DNA from: RYN-133 sp963785425
GTDB taxonomy: Bacteria; Actinomycetota; Actinomycetes; Mycobacteriales; Jatrophihabitantaceae
Direction: 5' to 3'
Assembly (NCBI GenBank): GCA_963785425.1
Contig: CAWAVG010000002.1
Location: 682,001-746,000 of the forward strand
DNA: 64,000 bases
Position numbers and translations under genes: made by a program. This document shows, piece after piece, positions 7,267 to 15,564 of this stretch; position 1 is the first letter of the stretch, and the number at the start of each line of letters is the position of its first letter. A model generated the notes under the pieces. It did not search any database. It was not told where the DNA came from and worked only from the letters and a program-made list of their open reading frames with translations.

Positions 7267-8820
7267 TCAGACCTCGGTGTCGGACACCAGCCGGCCGGCC
7301 ACGACCGTCCAGGCGCGGCTCGGCCCCAGCTCGGCGAGGAACGCCTCGTCGTGCGACACGACGACCAGGGCTCCGCGGTAGGCGCGCAGCGCCGCGACCA
7401 GCTGCGCCACGCTGTCGAGATCGAGGTTGTTCGTGGGTTCGTCGACGAGCAGCAGCTGTGGCGCCGGATCGGCCAGCAGCAGGCAGGCGAGCGTCGCGCG
7501 GAACTGCTCGCCGCCCGACAGCGTGGCTGCCCGCTGCGCCACGCGCTCGCCGCGTAGCAGGAACCGGGCCAGTTGCGCACGTACCTCGTTCGGGACGGCG
7601 GCCGGCGCGACCCGGCGGACGTTGTCGAGCACCGACAGACCCGGATCCAGCAGATCCAGCCGTTGCGGCAGGTAACCGACCGGCACGGTCGCCAGCGACG
7701 CGAGCCGGTGCAGCAGGGTCGTCTTGCCCGCGCCGTTGCGCCCGCGCAGCGCGATGCGTTCGGGGCCGCGCACAACCGTGGTGCCGAAAGCGAGCACGGT
7801 GCGTCCGTTCGGAACAGCGGTGGCGGGCAGGTCGATGCGGATGACGTCGTCGTCGCGCACGCGCGCCTCGGCCTCCTCGACCGCCGACCGCGCTGCCGCG
7901 ACCTTGTCGGCGTGCAGGCCGCGCTGCCGTCCCGCGCTGACCTCGGCACGGCGCTTCATGAACTGCGCGGTTGCCTTGTCGAAGCCCTTGTTGGCGAACG
8001 CGGTTCGTCCCGCACGGTCGCGACGGTCCTGTTTGACCTGCGCCTCCATCTGCACCCGACGCTCACGGCGAAGATCGGCATCGGCGGCGCGTACACCGCG
8101 GGCGGCGGCCTCCTGCTCGGCGGCGATCGCCTGCTCGTAGGCCGAGTAGGTGCCGCTGAACGTGCGCGCGGTGCCGTCGCGCAGCTCGACGATGCGGTCG
8201 ACGCACTCCAACAGGTCGCGGTCGTGGCTGACCACGACGAGCACGCCCGGCCAGGTGCGGACGGCCTCGTAGAGCAGTTCGCGGGCAGGGCGGTCGAGGT
8301 TGTTGGTCGGCTCGTCGAGCAAGGTGATCGGTGCGCGCCGCACGAGCAGGCCGACAACCCCGGTGAGCACCGCCTCGCCCCCGGACAGGGTGCCGACCGT
8401 CCGGTCCAGATCGGCGGGCAGCCCGAACCGCGACAGCAGCTCGACGGCGCGCTGCTCGACGTCCCAGTCGTCGCCGACGGCATGGAAATTCGTCTCGGAG
8501 GCATCGCCCGCCGTGATGGCACGCACCGCGCGCACCGCGGCGCCGATACCGAGCAGGTCGGCGACCGTGCGTGTGACCTCCGACGGCAGGGCCTGCGGCA
8601 GGTACTCGACGCCGCCGCTGGTGGTGATCGTGCCCCGCGCAGGGGTGAGCTCACCGGCGATCAGGCGCAGCAGGGTCGACTTGCCGCAGCCGTTGCGCCC
8701 GATCAGCCCGGTGCGGGCGGTGTCGAACGCGACGTCGAGCTCGGTGAGGGCGTTCGTGCCGTCGGGCCAGGCGAAGCCGAGCCGGCTGCACACGACGGCG
8801 TGGGAGGTGGTGGAGGACAT
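7267..8820 (-). CDS. ABC-F family ATP-binding protein (ribosome-associated)
   Basis: Cytoplasmic protein of 517 residues with two ABC ATPase domains in one chain and no membrane segment. The Walker A motifs are GRNGCGKSTLLR and GRNGAGKTTLLH. The signatures are LSGGEAVL and LSGGEQFRATL, and the Walker B segments end in LLDEPTNNLD and LLVDEPTNNLD. A charged, Arg-rich helical linker of roughly 80 residues joins the domains. ABC-F proteins act on the ribosome E site as translation factors or antibiotic-protection proteins; which applies here cannot be read from sequence. No drug-resistance neighbour is present. It is convergent with the permease and divergent from efp. Confidence 0.9.
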   Translation of the reverse strand: MSSTTSHAVVCSRLGFAWPDGTNALTELDVAFDTARTGLIGRNGCGKSTLLRLIAGELTPARGTITTSGGVEYLPQALPSEVTRTVADLLGIGAAVRAVRAITAGDASETNFHAVGDDWDVEQRAVELLSRFGLPADLDRTVGTLSGGEAVLTGVVGLLVRRAPITLLDEPTNNLDRPARELLYEAVRTWPGVLVVVSHDRDLLECVDRIVELRDGTARTFSGTYSAYEQAIAAEQEAAARGVRAADADLRRERRVQMEAQVKQDRRDRAGRTAFANKGFDKATAQFMKRRAEVSAGRQRGLHADKVAAARSAVEEAEARVRDDDVIRIDLPATAVPNGRTVLAFGTTVVRGPERIALRGRNGAGKTTLLHRLASLATVPVGYLPQRLDLLDPGLSVLDNVRRVAPAAVPNEVRAQLARFLLRGERVAQRAATLSGGEQFRATLACLLLADPAPQLLLVDEPTNNLDLDSVAQLVAALRAYRGALVVVSHDEAFLAELGPSRAWTVVAGRLVSDTEV

Positions 8821-8903
8821 GACGGATCCCGGGGTAGACGCTGGGGTCGGACGATGTCTCAGAGCTCCACGCCCGCAAGGTTAGCCGACCACCACCGCAC
8901 CTC

Positions 8904-8909
8904 TAGACT
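8904..8909 (+). promoter_or_regulatory. Probable -10 box of efp (leaderless)
   Basis: TAGACT ends 8 nt before the GTG start of efp and no Shine-Dalgarno sequence lies between them. The same hexamer recurs before def and rpe. Confidence 0.6.
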
Positions 8910-8917
8910 GAGACCTC

Positions 8918-9481
8918 GTGGCTACGACCAATGATCTGAAGAACGGCCTGGTGCTGAACATCGACGGCCAGTTGTGGACCGTCATCGAGTTCCAGCACGT
9001 CAAGCCCGGCAAGGGCGGCGCGTTCGTGCGCACGACGTTGAAGAACGTGCTCTCGGGCAAGGTCGTCGACCGCACCTTCAATGCCGGGACGAAGGTCGAG
9101 ACCGCGACCGTCGACAAGCGCGCGATGACCTACCTCTACAAGGAGGGCACGGACTTCGTGTTCATGGACGGCCAGACCTACGACCAGGTGCACGTGCCGT
9201 CCGAGACGGTCGGCGACGGGGCCGACTACCTGCTCGACAACGCCGAGATCGCCGTCGCCATCCACGACGGCACACCGCTGTACATCGAGATGCCGACCTC
9301 GGTCGAGCTCCTCATCAGCCACACGGACCCCGGCCTGCAGGGCGATCGCTCCACCGGCGGCACGAAGCCGGCAACGCTCGAGACCGGCGCCGAGATCCAG
9401 GTGCCGCTGTTCGTCTCGACGGGCGAGAAGGTCAAGGTCGACACCCGAGACGGCCGCTACCTCGGCCGGGTGAATTCCTGA
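8918..9481 (+). CDS. efp: Elongation factor P
   Basis: Binds the ribosome between the P and E sites and relieves stalling at polyproline. All three beta-barrel domains are present in 187 residues, the family's normal length. It begins ATTNDLKNGLVLNIDGQLWTV and has the tip loop HVKPGKGGAFVRT with Lys at the usually modified position; actinobacterial EF-P loops are often unmodified. The C-terminal RDGRYLGRV block is intact. nusB follows three bases after the stop, the usual efp-nusB pair. Confidence 0.97.
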   Translation: MATTNDLKNGLVLNIDGQLWTVIEFQHVKPGKGGAFVRTTLKNVLSGKVVDRTFNAGTKVETATVDKRAMTYLYKEGTDFVFMDGQTYDQVHVPSETVGDGADYLLDNAEIAVAIHDGTPLYIEMPTSVELLISHTDPGLQGDRSTGGTKPATLETGAEIQVPLFVSTGEKVKVDTRDGRYLGRVNS

Positions 9482-9484
9482 TCC

Positions 9485-9904
9485 ATGGCTGCTCGCTCCA
9501 AGGCGCGTAAACGCGCGGTCGACGTGCTGTACGAGTCGGACGTGCGCGGCGTCGACTCGCTCTCGACCCTGCGCGACCGGGTCGACCTCGCCGACCCGCC
9601 CGTGAACGAGTACACGGTGTCGCTGATCGAGGGCGCGCAGGAGCACCGCGCACGCATCGACGAGATCCTCGCCGCGTACGCCGAGGGATGGACGATCGAG
9701 CGCATGCCCGGCGTCGACCGCGCGGTGCTCCGGCTCGGCGTGTACGAGCTGTTGTGGCGCGAGGACGTGCCCGACGCCGTCGTGATCGACGAGGCCGTCG
9801 AGCTCGCGAAGTCGCTGTCGACCGACGAGTCGCCGCGCTTCGTCAACGGCGTGCTGGCGCGAGTGCTGCGCGACCGCGCCGTCCTCGTCCCCGTCGCCCC
9901 CTAG
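9485..9904 (+). CDS. nusB: Transcription antitermination factor NusB
   Basis: Helical RNA-binding protein that pairs with NusE (S10) on boxA during rRNA transcription. It has 139 residues, opening ARSKARKRAVDVLYESDVRG, with the conserved ERMPGVDRAVLRLGVYELLW helix and VIDEAVELAKSLSTDESPRFVNGVLARV near the C-terminus. It is cotranscribed with efp. In Streptomyces the next genes are bldD and pyrR; here about 18 kb of other genes follow. Confidence 0.96.
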   Translation: MAARSKARKRAVDVLYESDVRGVDSLSTLRDRVDLADPPVNEYTVSLIEGAQEHRARIDEILAAYAEGWTIERMPGVDRAVLRLGVYELLWREDVPDAVVIDEAVELAKSLSTDESPRFVNGVLARVLRDRAVLVPVAP

Positions 9905-9922
9905 TCACGCTCGCCAGCGGGT

Positions 9923-10813
9923 CTAGGAGTAGGCGCCGGCGTCGATGTCGGCGATCAGCGTCGGCCCGGTCGGCGTCCACCCCAGTAGCTCCTGCGTCTG
10001 CGCGCTGGTCGCGGCGAGGTCCATCGCGAAGAAGGCGCCGATCCAGCCGTAGTGGTCGGCGACATCCTCGGGCGCGATCGACGCGACCGGCAGGTCGAAG
10101 GCGCGGCCGATCGCCTCGGCGATCTCGCGGGTGGGCACGCCGGTCTCCGCGACTGCGTGCAAGCGGGCACCCGCTGGTGCCTTCTCGAGGCCGAGCACGT
10201 TCATCCGGGCGGCGTCCGAGCGGTGCACGGCGGCCCAGCGGTTCGTGCCGTTACCGGGATAGCCCGAGACACCCTTCTCGCGGGCGATTCCGGCCAGGTG
10301 GGCGATGAACCCGTGATCGCCGGTGCCGTGCACGGTGGGCGAGAAGCGCAGGCTGACGGTGTGCACGCCCTGCTCGACGAAGTCGAACGCGAGGTTCTCA
10401 CTGCCGCCGCGCGGCGACTCGGGGCCGCTGAAGGGGGACGGGTCGTCCTCGGCGGCCGGTCGGCCCTGGGTCAGCCCGGCAACCCCGGAGGCGATCAAGA
10501 ACGGCCGTCCGGTGCCGGCGAGCGTCTCGCCGATCGTGTGTGTCGCGGCGCGTTCGGCGGAAGCGGTGCCGGCGGGGTCCGACCAGTCGTGCTTGTTGGC
10601 CAGGTGGATTACCGCGTCGGCCTCGCGCGCACCCGTCCGGATGCTGTCGAGGTCGTCGAGGTCGCCGCGCAGCACCAGCGCGCCCTTGGCCCGCAGCGCT
10701 GCGGCAGAGGAGTCCGAGCGGGCGAGCCCGGTGACCTCGTGGCCGGCAGCGAGCAGCTCCGCGACGGTCGCCGATCCGATCCAACCCGATGCTCCGGTGA
10801 CGAAAACGTGCAT
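9923..10813 (-). CDS. SDR-family NAD-dependent epimerase/dehydratase-like protein
   Basis: Atypical/extended short-chain dehydrogenase of 296 residues. The N-terminal Rossmann motif GASGWIGS is followed by GDLDDLDSI (the D that binds the adenine/ribose) and VIHLANK. The canonical YxxxK pair is not obvious, as in many atypical SDRs that act as NAD(P)-binding reductases. A GGAGGAG ribosome-binding site lies upstream of ATG 10813. It is divergent from the TetR gene and shares a palindromic operator region with it, so it is very probably that regulator's target. Substrate unknown. Confidence 0.85.
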   Translation of the reverse strand: MHVFVTGASGWIGSATVAELLAAGHEVTGLARSDSSAAALRAKGALVLRGDLDDLDSIRTGAREADAVIHLANKHDWSDPAGTASAERAATHTIGETLAGTGRPFLIASGVAGLTQGRPAAEDDPSPFSGPESPRGGSENLAFDFVEQGVHTVSLRFSPTVHGTGDHGFIAHLAGIAREKGVSGYPGNGTNRWAAVHRSDAARMNVLGLEKAPAGARLHAVAETGVPTREIAEAIGRAFDLPVASIAPEDVADHYGWIGAFFAMDLAATSAQTQELLGWTPTGPTLIADIDAGAYS

Positions 10814-10830
10814 GTAGTACTCCTCCGTGA

Positions 10831-10858
10831 TGTCGGTGACTGACGTCAGAAACTGACA
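10831..10858. promoter_or_regulatory. 28-bp palindrome, probable TetR operator
   Basis: Outer arms TGTCGGT (10831-10837) and ACTGACA (10852-10858) match with one internal mismatch and are centred on a perfect TGACGTCA at 10841-10848. A second inverted pair links GTGACTGAC (10836-10844) to GTCAGTCAC (10871-10879), suggesting a second half-site. It lies between the SDR and TetR genes, next to the SDR start, where it could repress both promoters. Confidence 0.7.
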
Positions 10859-10888
10859 TTACACCTCGAAGTCAGTCACTGCCATCAC

Positions 10889-10894
10889 TACACT
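10889..10894 (+). promoter_or_regulatory. Probable -10 box of the TetR gene (leaderless)
   Basis: TACACT ends 6 nt before GTG 10901, with no ribosome-binding site between. The palindromic half-site GTCAGTCAC at 10871-10879 lies just upstream, between -10 and -35, consistent with autoregulation. Confidence 0.55.
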
Positions 10895-10900
10895 GGGCAA

Positions 10901-11467
10901 GTGCGTTGGGAACCGGGTACGCCGCAGCGGCTGCAGGAGGCCGCCCTGCGGCTGTTCGCCACGCGCGGGTTCGAGCAGACCACGGCCAATGACATCGCGC
11001 AGGAGGTAGGGCTGACCGAGCGCACCTTCTACCGCCACTTCGCCGACAAGCGTGAGGTGCTCTTCCACGGTCAGGACACGTTGCTGGACGCGTTCCTGGT
11101 CGGTGTCGCCTCGGCGCCGTCGACTGCGTCCGCGCTCGAGATCGTCGCCGCCGCCTTGCGCTCGGCGGCGCAGTTCTTCCCCGACGAACGCCGCTCGTTC
11201 GCCCGCGTCCGGGCCTCGGTCATCGAGAGCAACCCTGGGCTGCAGGAGCGCGAGCAGCACAAGCTCGCGACGATCGCCACGCGGGTCGCCGATGCGCTGC
11301 GCGAGCGGGGGGTGCCTGACCCGGGCGCCACGCTGGCCGCGCAGACCGGATCGACGGTGTTCCACATCGCGTTCGTCCAGTGGATCCGGCCGGGCGAGGC
11401 GCGCGGGCTGGACGATATCGCCGACGCCGTGTTCCAGGAACTGCGTTCATTGGTGACCGTCGCTTAG
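10901..11467 (+). CDS. TetR-family transcriptional regulator
   Basis: DNA-binding repressor of 188 residues. The N-terminal domain reads LQEAALRLFATRGFEQTTANDIAQEVGLTERTFYRHFADKREVLFHG, a textbook TetR helix-turn-helix. The C-terminal ligand domain is variable and gives no inducer. It is transcribed divergently from the SDR gene across an 87-bp gap carrying a 28-bp palindrome, the usual arrangement for a local autoregulated repressor. GTG 10901 fits the leaderless promoter. Confidence 0.92.
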   Translation: MRWEPGTPQRLQEAALRLFATRGFEQTTANDIAQEVGLTERTFYRHFADKREVLFHGQDTLLDAFLVGVASAPSTASALEIVAAALRSAAQFFPDERRSFARVRASVIESNPGLQEREQHKLATIATRVADALRERGVPDPGATLAAQTGSTVFHIAFVQWIRPGEARGLDDIADAVFQELRSLVTVA

Positions 11468-11533
11468 TTGCGATCATCGGGCACCTCTCGTAGCTTCGCG
11501 GGTATCCCCTTTCCGAACGGAGTTGGACAAGGC

Positions 11534-12658
11534 GTGCCCTCGTTCCGCCCTCGCGTCCTGGCGCACCGGGCCCACATCGTCGTAGTCGCCCTGGCGCTCG
11601 CGGCGACCGCTCTGACCGCCTTGACCGGGGCAGTCGCGCACGCGCGGCCCTCGTTGCATCGGTCCATCGCGCAGGTGTCGTCGCTGCTCGACCGGCTGGG
11701 CAAGCAGAACGAGATGCTGGACGAGCGTTACAACACGGCCGTGCTCGCGGCCGCCCGGCAACAGCGGATCGCCCGGCAGGCAGCCCGTGACGCGCGCGCC
11801 GCCACCGCGTCCGCCGCTGCGGCACGCGACCACCTGAGCATCGCGGCCGCCCAGCGGTACGAGGCGGGCGCACTCGACTCGACCGGCCTGCTGCTCACCA
11901 GCAGCGACCCGCAGGCCTACCTCGACGATCTCAGCTCGATGGACTACCTGTCGCACCAGTTCGCGACGCTGGCCGCCCAGGCCCGCGCCAGTGCCGTCCA
12001 CGCCAAGACCGCGTCGGCGCGCGCGGCTCGCGAGCTGGCGATGGCCCGGACGAAGGTGCGCGAGGTCCGCAGCCAGCAGACCGACCTGCAGGCACGCACC
12101 AAGCACTTCCAGGCGGTGCTGGCGAGCCTGAACGCCGAGCAGCAGCGCCGCTACGAACACGCGCGCATGGTCGCGCTGGCCAAGGCCCAGGCGATCGCGC
12201 GGGCCCAGGCGCGCGCGGCACGCTCCGCCCCCACACCTCGTTCGGCCGCGCACCCCCACCCGAGCGGGCCGGTGCCCGTGCCGCCGTCGACACCGACCAG
12301 CGCGAACGTCCAGCGTGCCATCGCCTACGCCGAGGCGCAGGTCGGCAAGTCGTACTCCTACGGCGCGGCCGGTCCCGACTCGTTCGACTGCTCCGGGCTG
12401 ACGATGGCGTCGTGGGCCCGTGGCGGGGTGTATCTGCCGCACTCGGCAGCGGCGCAGTACAACGTGGGCACGCACATCCCGTACGACCAGCTGCAGCCCG
12501 GCGACCTGATCTTCTTGTACCAGCCGATCGGACACGTCGAGATCTACGTCGGCAACGACCTCGCGGTCTCCGCGGCCGACCCCGCGCTCGGCGTGGTCTA
12601 CGTGCACCCGTCGCGCGACATGTCCGACTACGTGGGGGCCACCCGCCCACAAGGCTGA
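11534..12658 (+). CDS. Secreted NlpC/P60 peptidoglycan endopeptidase with coiled-coil N-terminus
   Basis: Exported cell-wall hydrolase of about 374 residues (RipA/RipC type). A signal peptide is formed by RAHIVVVALALAATALTAL after a basic start. A long Ala/Arg-rich coiled coil follows (about residues 45-235), then a Pro/Ser linker and the C-terminal NlpC/P60 domain. Catalytic Cys286 is in DSFDCSGL and His334 in PIGHVEIYVG; the third polar residue should follow in the next strand. The coiled coil probably holds the enzyme inactive or docks it to a divisome partner, as in Rip proteins. GTG 11534 is chosen because it gives a normal signal peptide; a TTG at 11468 would add 22 non-hydrophobic residues. 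Confidence 0.9.
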   Translation: MPSFRPRVLAHRAHIVVVALALAATALTALTGAVAHARPSLHRSIAQVSSLLDRLGKQNEMLDERYNTAVLAAARQQRIARQAARDARAATASAAAARDHLSIAAAQRYEAGALDSTGLLLTSSDPQAYLDDLSSMDYLSHQFATLAAQARASAVHAKTASARAARELAMARTKVREVRSQQTDLQARTKHFQAVLASLNAEQQRRYEHARMVALAKAQAIARAQARAARSAPTPRSAAHPHPSGPVPVPPSTPTSANVQRAIAYAEAQVGKSYSYGAAGPDSFDCSGLTMASWARGGVYLPHSAAAQYNVGTHIPYDQLQPGDLIFLYQPIGHVEIYVGNDLAVSAADPALGVVYVHPSRDMSDYVGATRPQG

Positions 12659-12672
12659 ACCGGAGTGGACGG

Positions 12673-13569
12673 GTGACAGCTCTGCTGCGCGTCGACGGCC
12701 TGGTGCGCCGGTTCGGAACGGTGCGCGCCCTCGACGGGCTGACCTTCGACGTGCCGGCCGGACGGCTGGTGGGATTCCTCGGGCCCAACGGAGCAGGCAA
12801 GACGACGACGATGCGCGCGGTGTTCGGGCTGACCGAGCTCGAAGCCGGCACCGTGACATGGGAAGGGCGACCGATCGACCCCGCGCAGCGGCGCCGGTTC
12901 GGGTACATGCCCGAGGAACGCGGTCTGTACCCGTCGATGGCACTCGCCGAGCAGGTCGAGTACTTCGGCCGGTTGCACGGCATGTCCGCGCACGACGCCC
13001 GCACACAGACGGCGAACTGGCTCGACCGGCTCGGGCTCGGCGAGCGCACCGGCGCGAAGATCGAGGCGCTCTCGCACGGCAATCAGCAGCGCGCGCAACT
13101 CGCGGCCGCGCTCGTCCATGATCCGGAACTGCTGATCCTCGACGAACCACTCGCCGGGCTCGACCCCGGCGGCATCGACGCGGTCGTCGACGTGTTGCGC
13201 GAACGGGTGCTGGACGGGTGCGGAGTGCTGCTGTCGAGCCATCAGCTCGATCTCGTCGAGGACATCTGCGAATCAGTCGTGATCATCGATCACGGGCGCC
13301 TCGTCGTCGACGGCACGGTCGACGAGCTCGCCACCAGCGGGCCGGAGCACCTGCGCGTGCGCATCGACGGTGTCGACGACGCCGAGTGGGCGCAGTCGCT
13401 TCCGGGTGTGACCGTCCTGGAAGTGAAGGCGGGGACGGCCCGGCTGCAGCTGGACGAGAGTGCCGACCGCAGCCGGGTGCTGGCGGCGGCCATGGCCCGC
13501 GGACCGGTCAGCGACTTCGGCGTCGTCCGTCGCCGGTTGTCCGAACTGTTCCGCGAGGCGACCCGATGA
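12673..13569 (+). CDS. ABC exporter ATP-binding protein (NatA/DrrA-like)
   Basis: ATPase subunit of an ABC-2 exporter, 298 residues. Walker A is GPNGAGKTTTMR, the signature is LSHGNQQRAQLA (the NatA/DrrA variant of LSGGQ), Walker B is LLILDEPLAGLDP, and the switch His is in LLSSHQLDLVE. A C-terminal domain of about 80 residues follows the ATPase core, as in NatA/DrrA. GTG 12673 begins 15 nt after the NlpC gene and is preceded by a GGAG sequence. It overlaps the permease gene by 4 bp. Substrate unknown. Confidence 0.9.
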   Translation: MTALLRVDGLVRRFGTVRALDGLTFDVPAGRLVGFLGPNGAGKTTTMRAVFGLTELEAGTVTWEGRPIDPAQRRRFGYMPEERGLYPSMALAEQVEYFGRLHGMSAHDARTQTANWLDRLGLGERTGAKIEALSHGNQQRAQLAAALVHDPELLILDEPLAGLDPGGIDAVVDVLRERVLDGCGVLLSSHQLDLVEDICESVVIIDHGRLVVDGTVDELATSGPEHLRVRIDGVDDAEWAQSLPGVTVLEVKAGTARLQLDESADRSRVLAAAMARGPVSDFGVVRRRLSELFREATR

Positions 13570-14789
13570 CGCGACAGTGGTGGGCCGTCACGATGATCGT
13601 CGCCGCGCGGGAGGCCCGTCAGCGGGTGCGGGGGCGCGCGTTCCGCGTGGCCACCGCGCTCGTCGTGGTCGGCGTCGCCGCGGCGATCATCATCCCGAAG
13701 GTCACGAACAGCAGTTCCGCGCCGCCGCCGCAGCACGCGGGGGTCATCGGGACGCTCACGAACGCGCAGCAAGCCGCGTTGGCCAAGGCCGCGCGTGCCG
13801 CCGGTGTGACGGTGACCCTCCGGCCGGTCGGCGACCGCAACGCCGCCGCGCGCGAGCTTCGATCGGGCGCGCTCGACCTCGTGGTCGACCACGGCACGTC
13901 ACTCGTCGTCTCGAAATCCATCACGTCCGACGACACCTCCGACACGGCGACGACCGTGCGGGCGTTCGCATCGGCGCTCGGCGTCCAAGCTGCAATCGCG
14001 CGAGCCGGGTTGACCGCGCGGCAGGTGCGGGTGTTGTACGCCCGCGGACCGGTGCCCGTCCACGCACTGCAGCAGCAGAAGGCGTCCGCTCCGGTCAACC
14101 AGGCAGCGGCCACGATCGGGCTGGTCGTGCTGTTCATCCTCCTGTCGCAGTACCTCACGTGGACGCTTGTGGGAGTGATGGAGGAGAAGTCGAATCGCGT
14201 GGTCGAGGTGCTCCTGGCGACCGTGCGGGCGATGCAGCTGCTGACGGGCAAGCTGGTCGGCATCGGCGCGACCGTCTTCCTGCAGGCCGCGCTGATCGCG
14301 GGCGTGGCGCTCGGACTCGCGGCCGCGATCGGCTCCGATCCGCTGCACGGCCCGTCGCCACTCTTCCTCGGCACCACGCTGCTGTGGCTGTTCCTCGGCT
14401 ACGCGTTCCTGAGCTGGGTGTACGCGGCCGCGGGTTCGCTGGTCGAACGGCAGGACCAGGTGCAGAGCCTCGCGATCCCGCTCGTGATCCCGATGGTCGT
14501 CGGGTACATCAGCGCGATATCCGCCGTCGCCGGCGGGCACGCGTCCCTGTTCATCACCGTGCTGGCCTACCTGCCTCCGACCGCGCCGTTCGCGATGCCG
14601 GCACTGGTCGCGCTGCACGCCGTGGCGTGGTGGCAGTTCGTGCTGTCGATACTGATCACCCTCGCTGCCACGGTCGTGACCGCACGCCTCGCAGCCACGG
14701 TCTACCGCCGCGCGGTGCTACGTACCGGTGGCCGGGTGCGGCTGCGTGAGGTGCTCGGCGCAGGCACTGCCGACCCACGCAGCAGCTGA
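13566..14789 (+). CDS. ABC-2 family exporter permease (NatB-like)
   Basis: Membrane partner of the preceding ATPase, 407 residues. It has one N-terminal helix, an extracytoplasmic domain of roughly 150 residues, then five or six C-terminal helices. The segment MEEKSNRVVEVLLATVRAMQLLTGKLVG is the hallmark cytoplasmic coupling region of ABC-2/NatB permeases. ATGA overlap with the ATPase gene shows coupling. The last 88 bp overlap the 3' end of the opposite-strand membrane protein gene. The two-gene exporter may move sodium, a drug or a lipid; sequence does not decide. Confidence 0.87.
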   Translation: MTRQWWAVTMIVAAREARQRVRGRAFRVATALVVVGVAAAIIIPKVTNSSSAPPPQHAGVIGTLTNAQQAALAKAARAAGVTVTLRPVGDRNAAARELRSGALDLVVDHGTSLVVSKSITSDDTSDTATTVRAFASALGVQAAIARAGLTARQVRVLYARGPVPVHALQQQKASAPVNQAAATIGLVVLFILLSQYLTWTLVGVMEEKSNRVVEVLLATVRAMQLLTGKLVGIGATVFLQAALIAGVALGLAAAIGSDPLHGPSPLFLGTTLLWLFLGYAFLSWVYAAAGSLVERQDQVQSLAIPLVIPMVVGYISAISAVAGGHASLFITVLAYLPPTAPFAMPALVALHAVAWWQFVLSILITLAATVVTARLAATVYRRAVLRTGGRVRLREVLGAGTADPRSS

Positions 14790-15385
14790 ACGGCGATGAC
14801 GACCGTCCAGACCAGCAGCGCGAGCACCGGGACGAAGGCGACCGCGCCGAGCAGCGCGATCGCGACCACGATGCCGAGCACGTAGGTGCGACGTCCGAGC
14901 ACACCGGTCGACCTTCCCTGCACGCTGAGGCAGGCGATCGCGAGTGCCGCCGGCACCATGCCCGCGACGCCGACGAGAGCGAAGCCGAGGTCGTTGCTCA
15001 GCCGCAGCACGTCCGCTCGGGGCAGCGGATAGGTGCCTATCAGTTCGCCGCCGGAAACGAACGCCATGACGACTCCGCCCGCGCAGATACAAGCGGCCGA
15101 CGCCGCCGCAACGACAATCGGCAGCGGACTGATCGTCGGGACTGCAGCATGGATGCGCTGCCAGACACAGACGAAGAATGCGGCGAGCGTCACGCCGGCG
15201 AGGACGAGCAGCAGACCCGTCGCCAAGTGCCGCGCCTGTTCGGACGTGGAGCTGTAATTGGCGGTCCACTGCGCGTCCGAGGCATTGTCGGCGGGCGGGT
15301 TGCTGATCAGGACACTGGCGGCGAACAGCGTCGGGAACGCGATCCCCGTCCATGCCGCGCGGATGGCTCCGGTCGTCGACGTCAT
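14702..15385 (-). CDS. Hypothetical membrane protein, about six helices
   Basis: Protein of 227 residues with five to six hydrophobic segments (near residues 10-28, 53-75, 88-112, 132-155, 170-195) and a basic Arg/Ser-rich tail. I do not recognise a named family; the shape resembles small DUF-type multipass proteins of actinobacteria. The start at 15385 has a GAGGAG ribosome-binding site upstream. Its 3' end overlaps the exporter permease on the other strand by 88 bp. It is divergent from the histidine kinase gene, so the two may share regulation. Confidence 0.7.
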   Translation of the reverse strand: MTSTTGAIRAAWTGIAFPTLFAASVLISNPPADNASDAQWTANYSSTSEQARHLATGLLLVLAGVTLAAFFVCVWQRIHAAVPTISPLPIVVAAASAACICAGGVVMAFVSGGELIGTYPLPRADVLRLSNDLGFALVGVAGMVPAALAIACLSVQGRSTGVLGRRTYVLGIVVAIALLGAVAFVPVLALLVWTVVIAVQLLRGSAVPAPSTSRSRTRPPVRSTARR

Positions 15386-15564
15386 GACGAGCTCCTCTCG
15401 ATGAGTGCGATCGACACGAGGCTCGCAGCGCGGCGCGGCCCGGCGCGTCGTCCGCCCGTCGGGTTTGCTGTGGCCCGTGCACTGATTCGCAGACGTGCTT
15501 GCGGAGGAGCGCGGTCAGCCTTTCGGTGGACGCCAGCGAGCGGCCGCGCCGTTACGCTGCCGCC

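Noticed and set aside
6204..7949. Minus-strand frame encoding a repeated GRPT tetrapeptide
   Set aside because: The repeat is only the 12-bp DNA array read in a wrong frame; the rest lies opposite the TauE permease and within the ABC-F gene in another frame.
11468..11533. ydaO (c-di-AMP) riboswitch ahead of the NlpC/P60 gene
   Set aside because: These elements often precede such hydrolases in actinobacteria, but the gap is only 66 bases and no matching core is seen.
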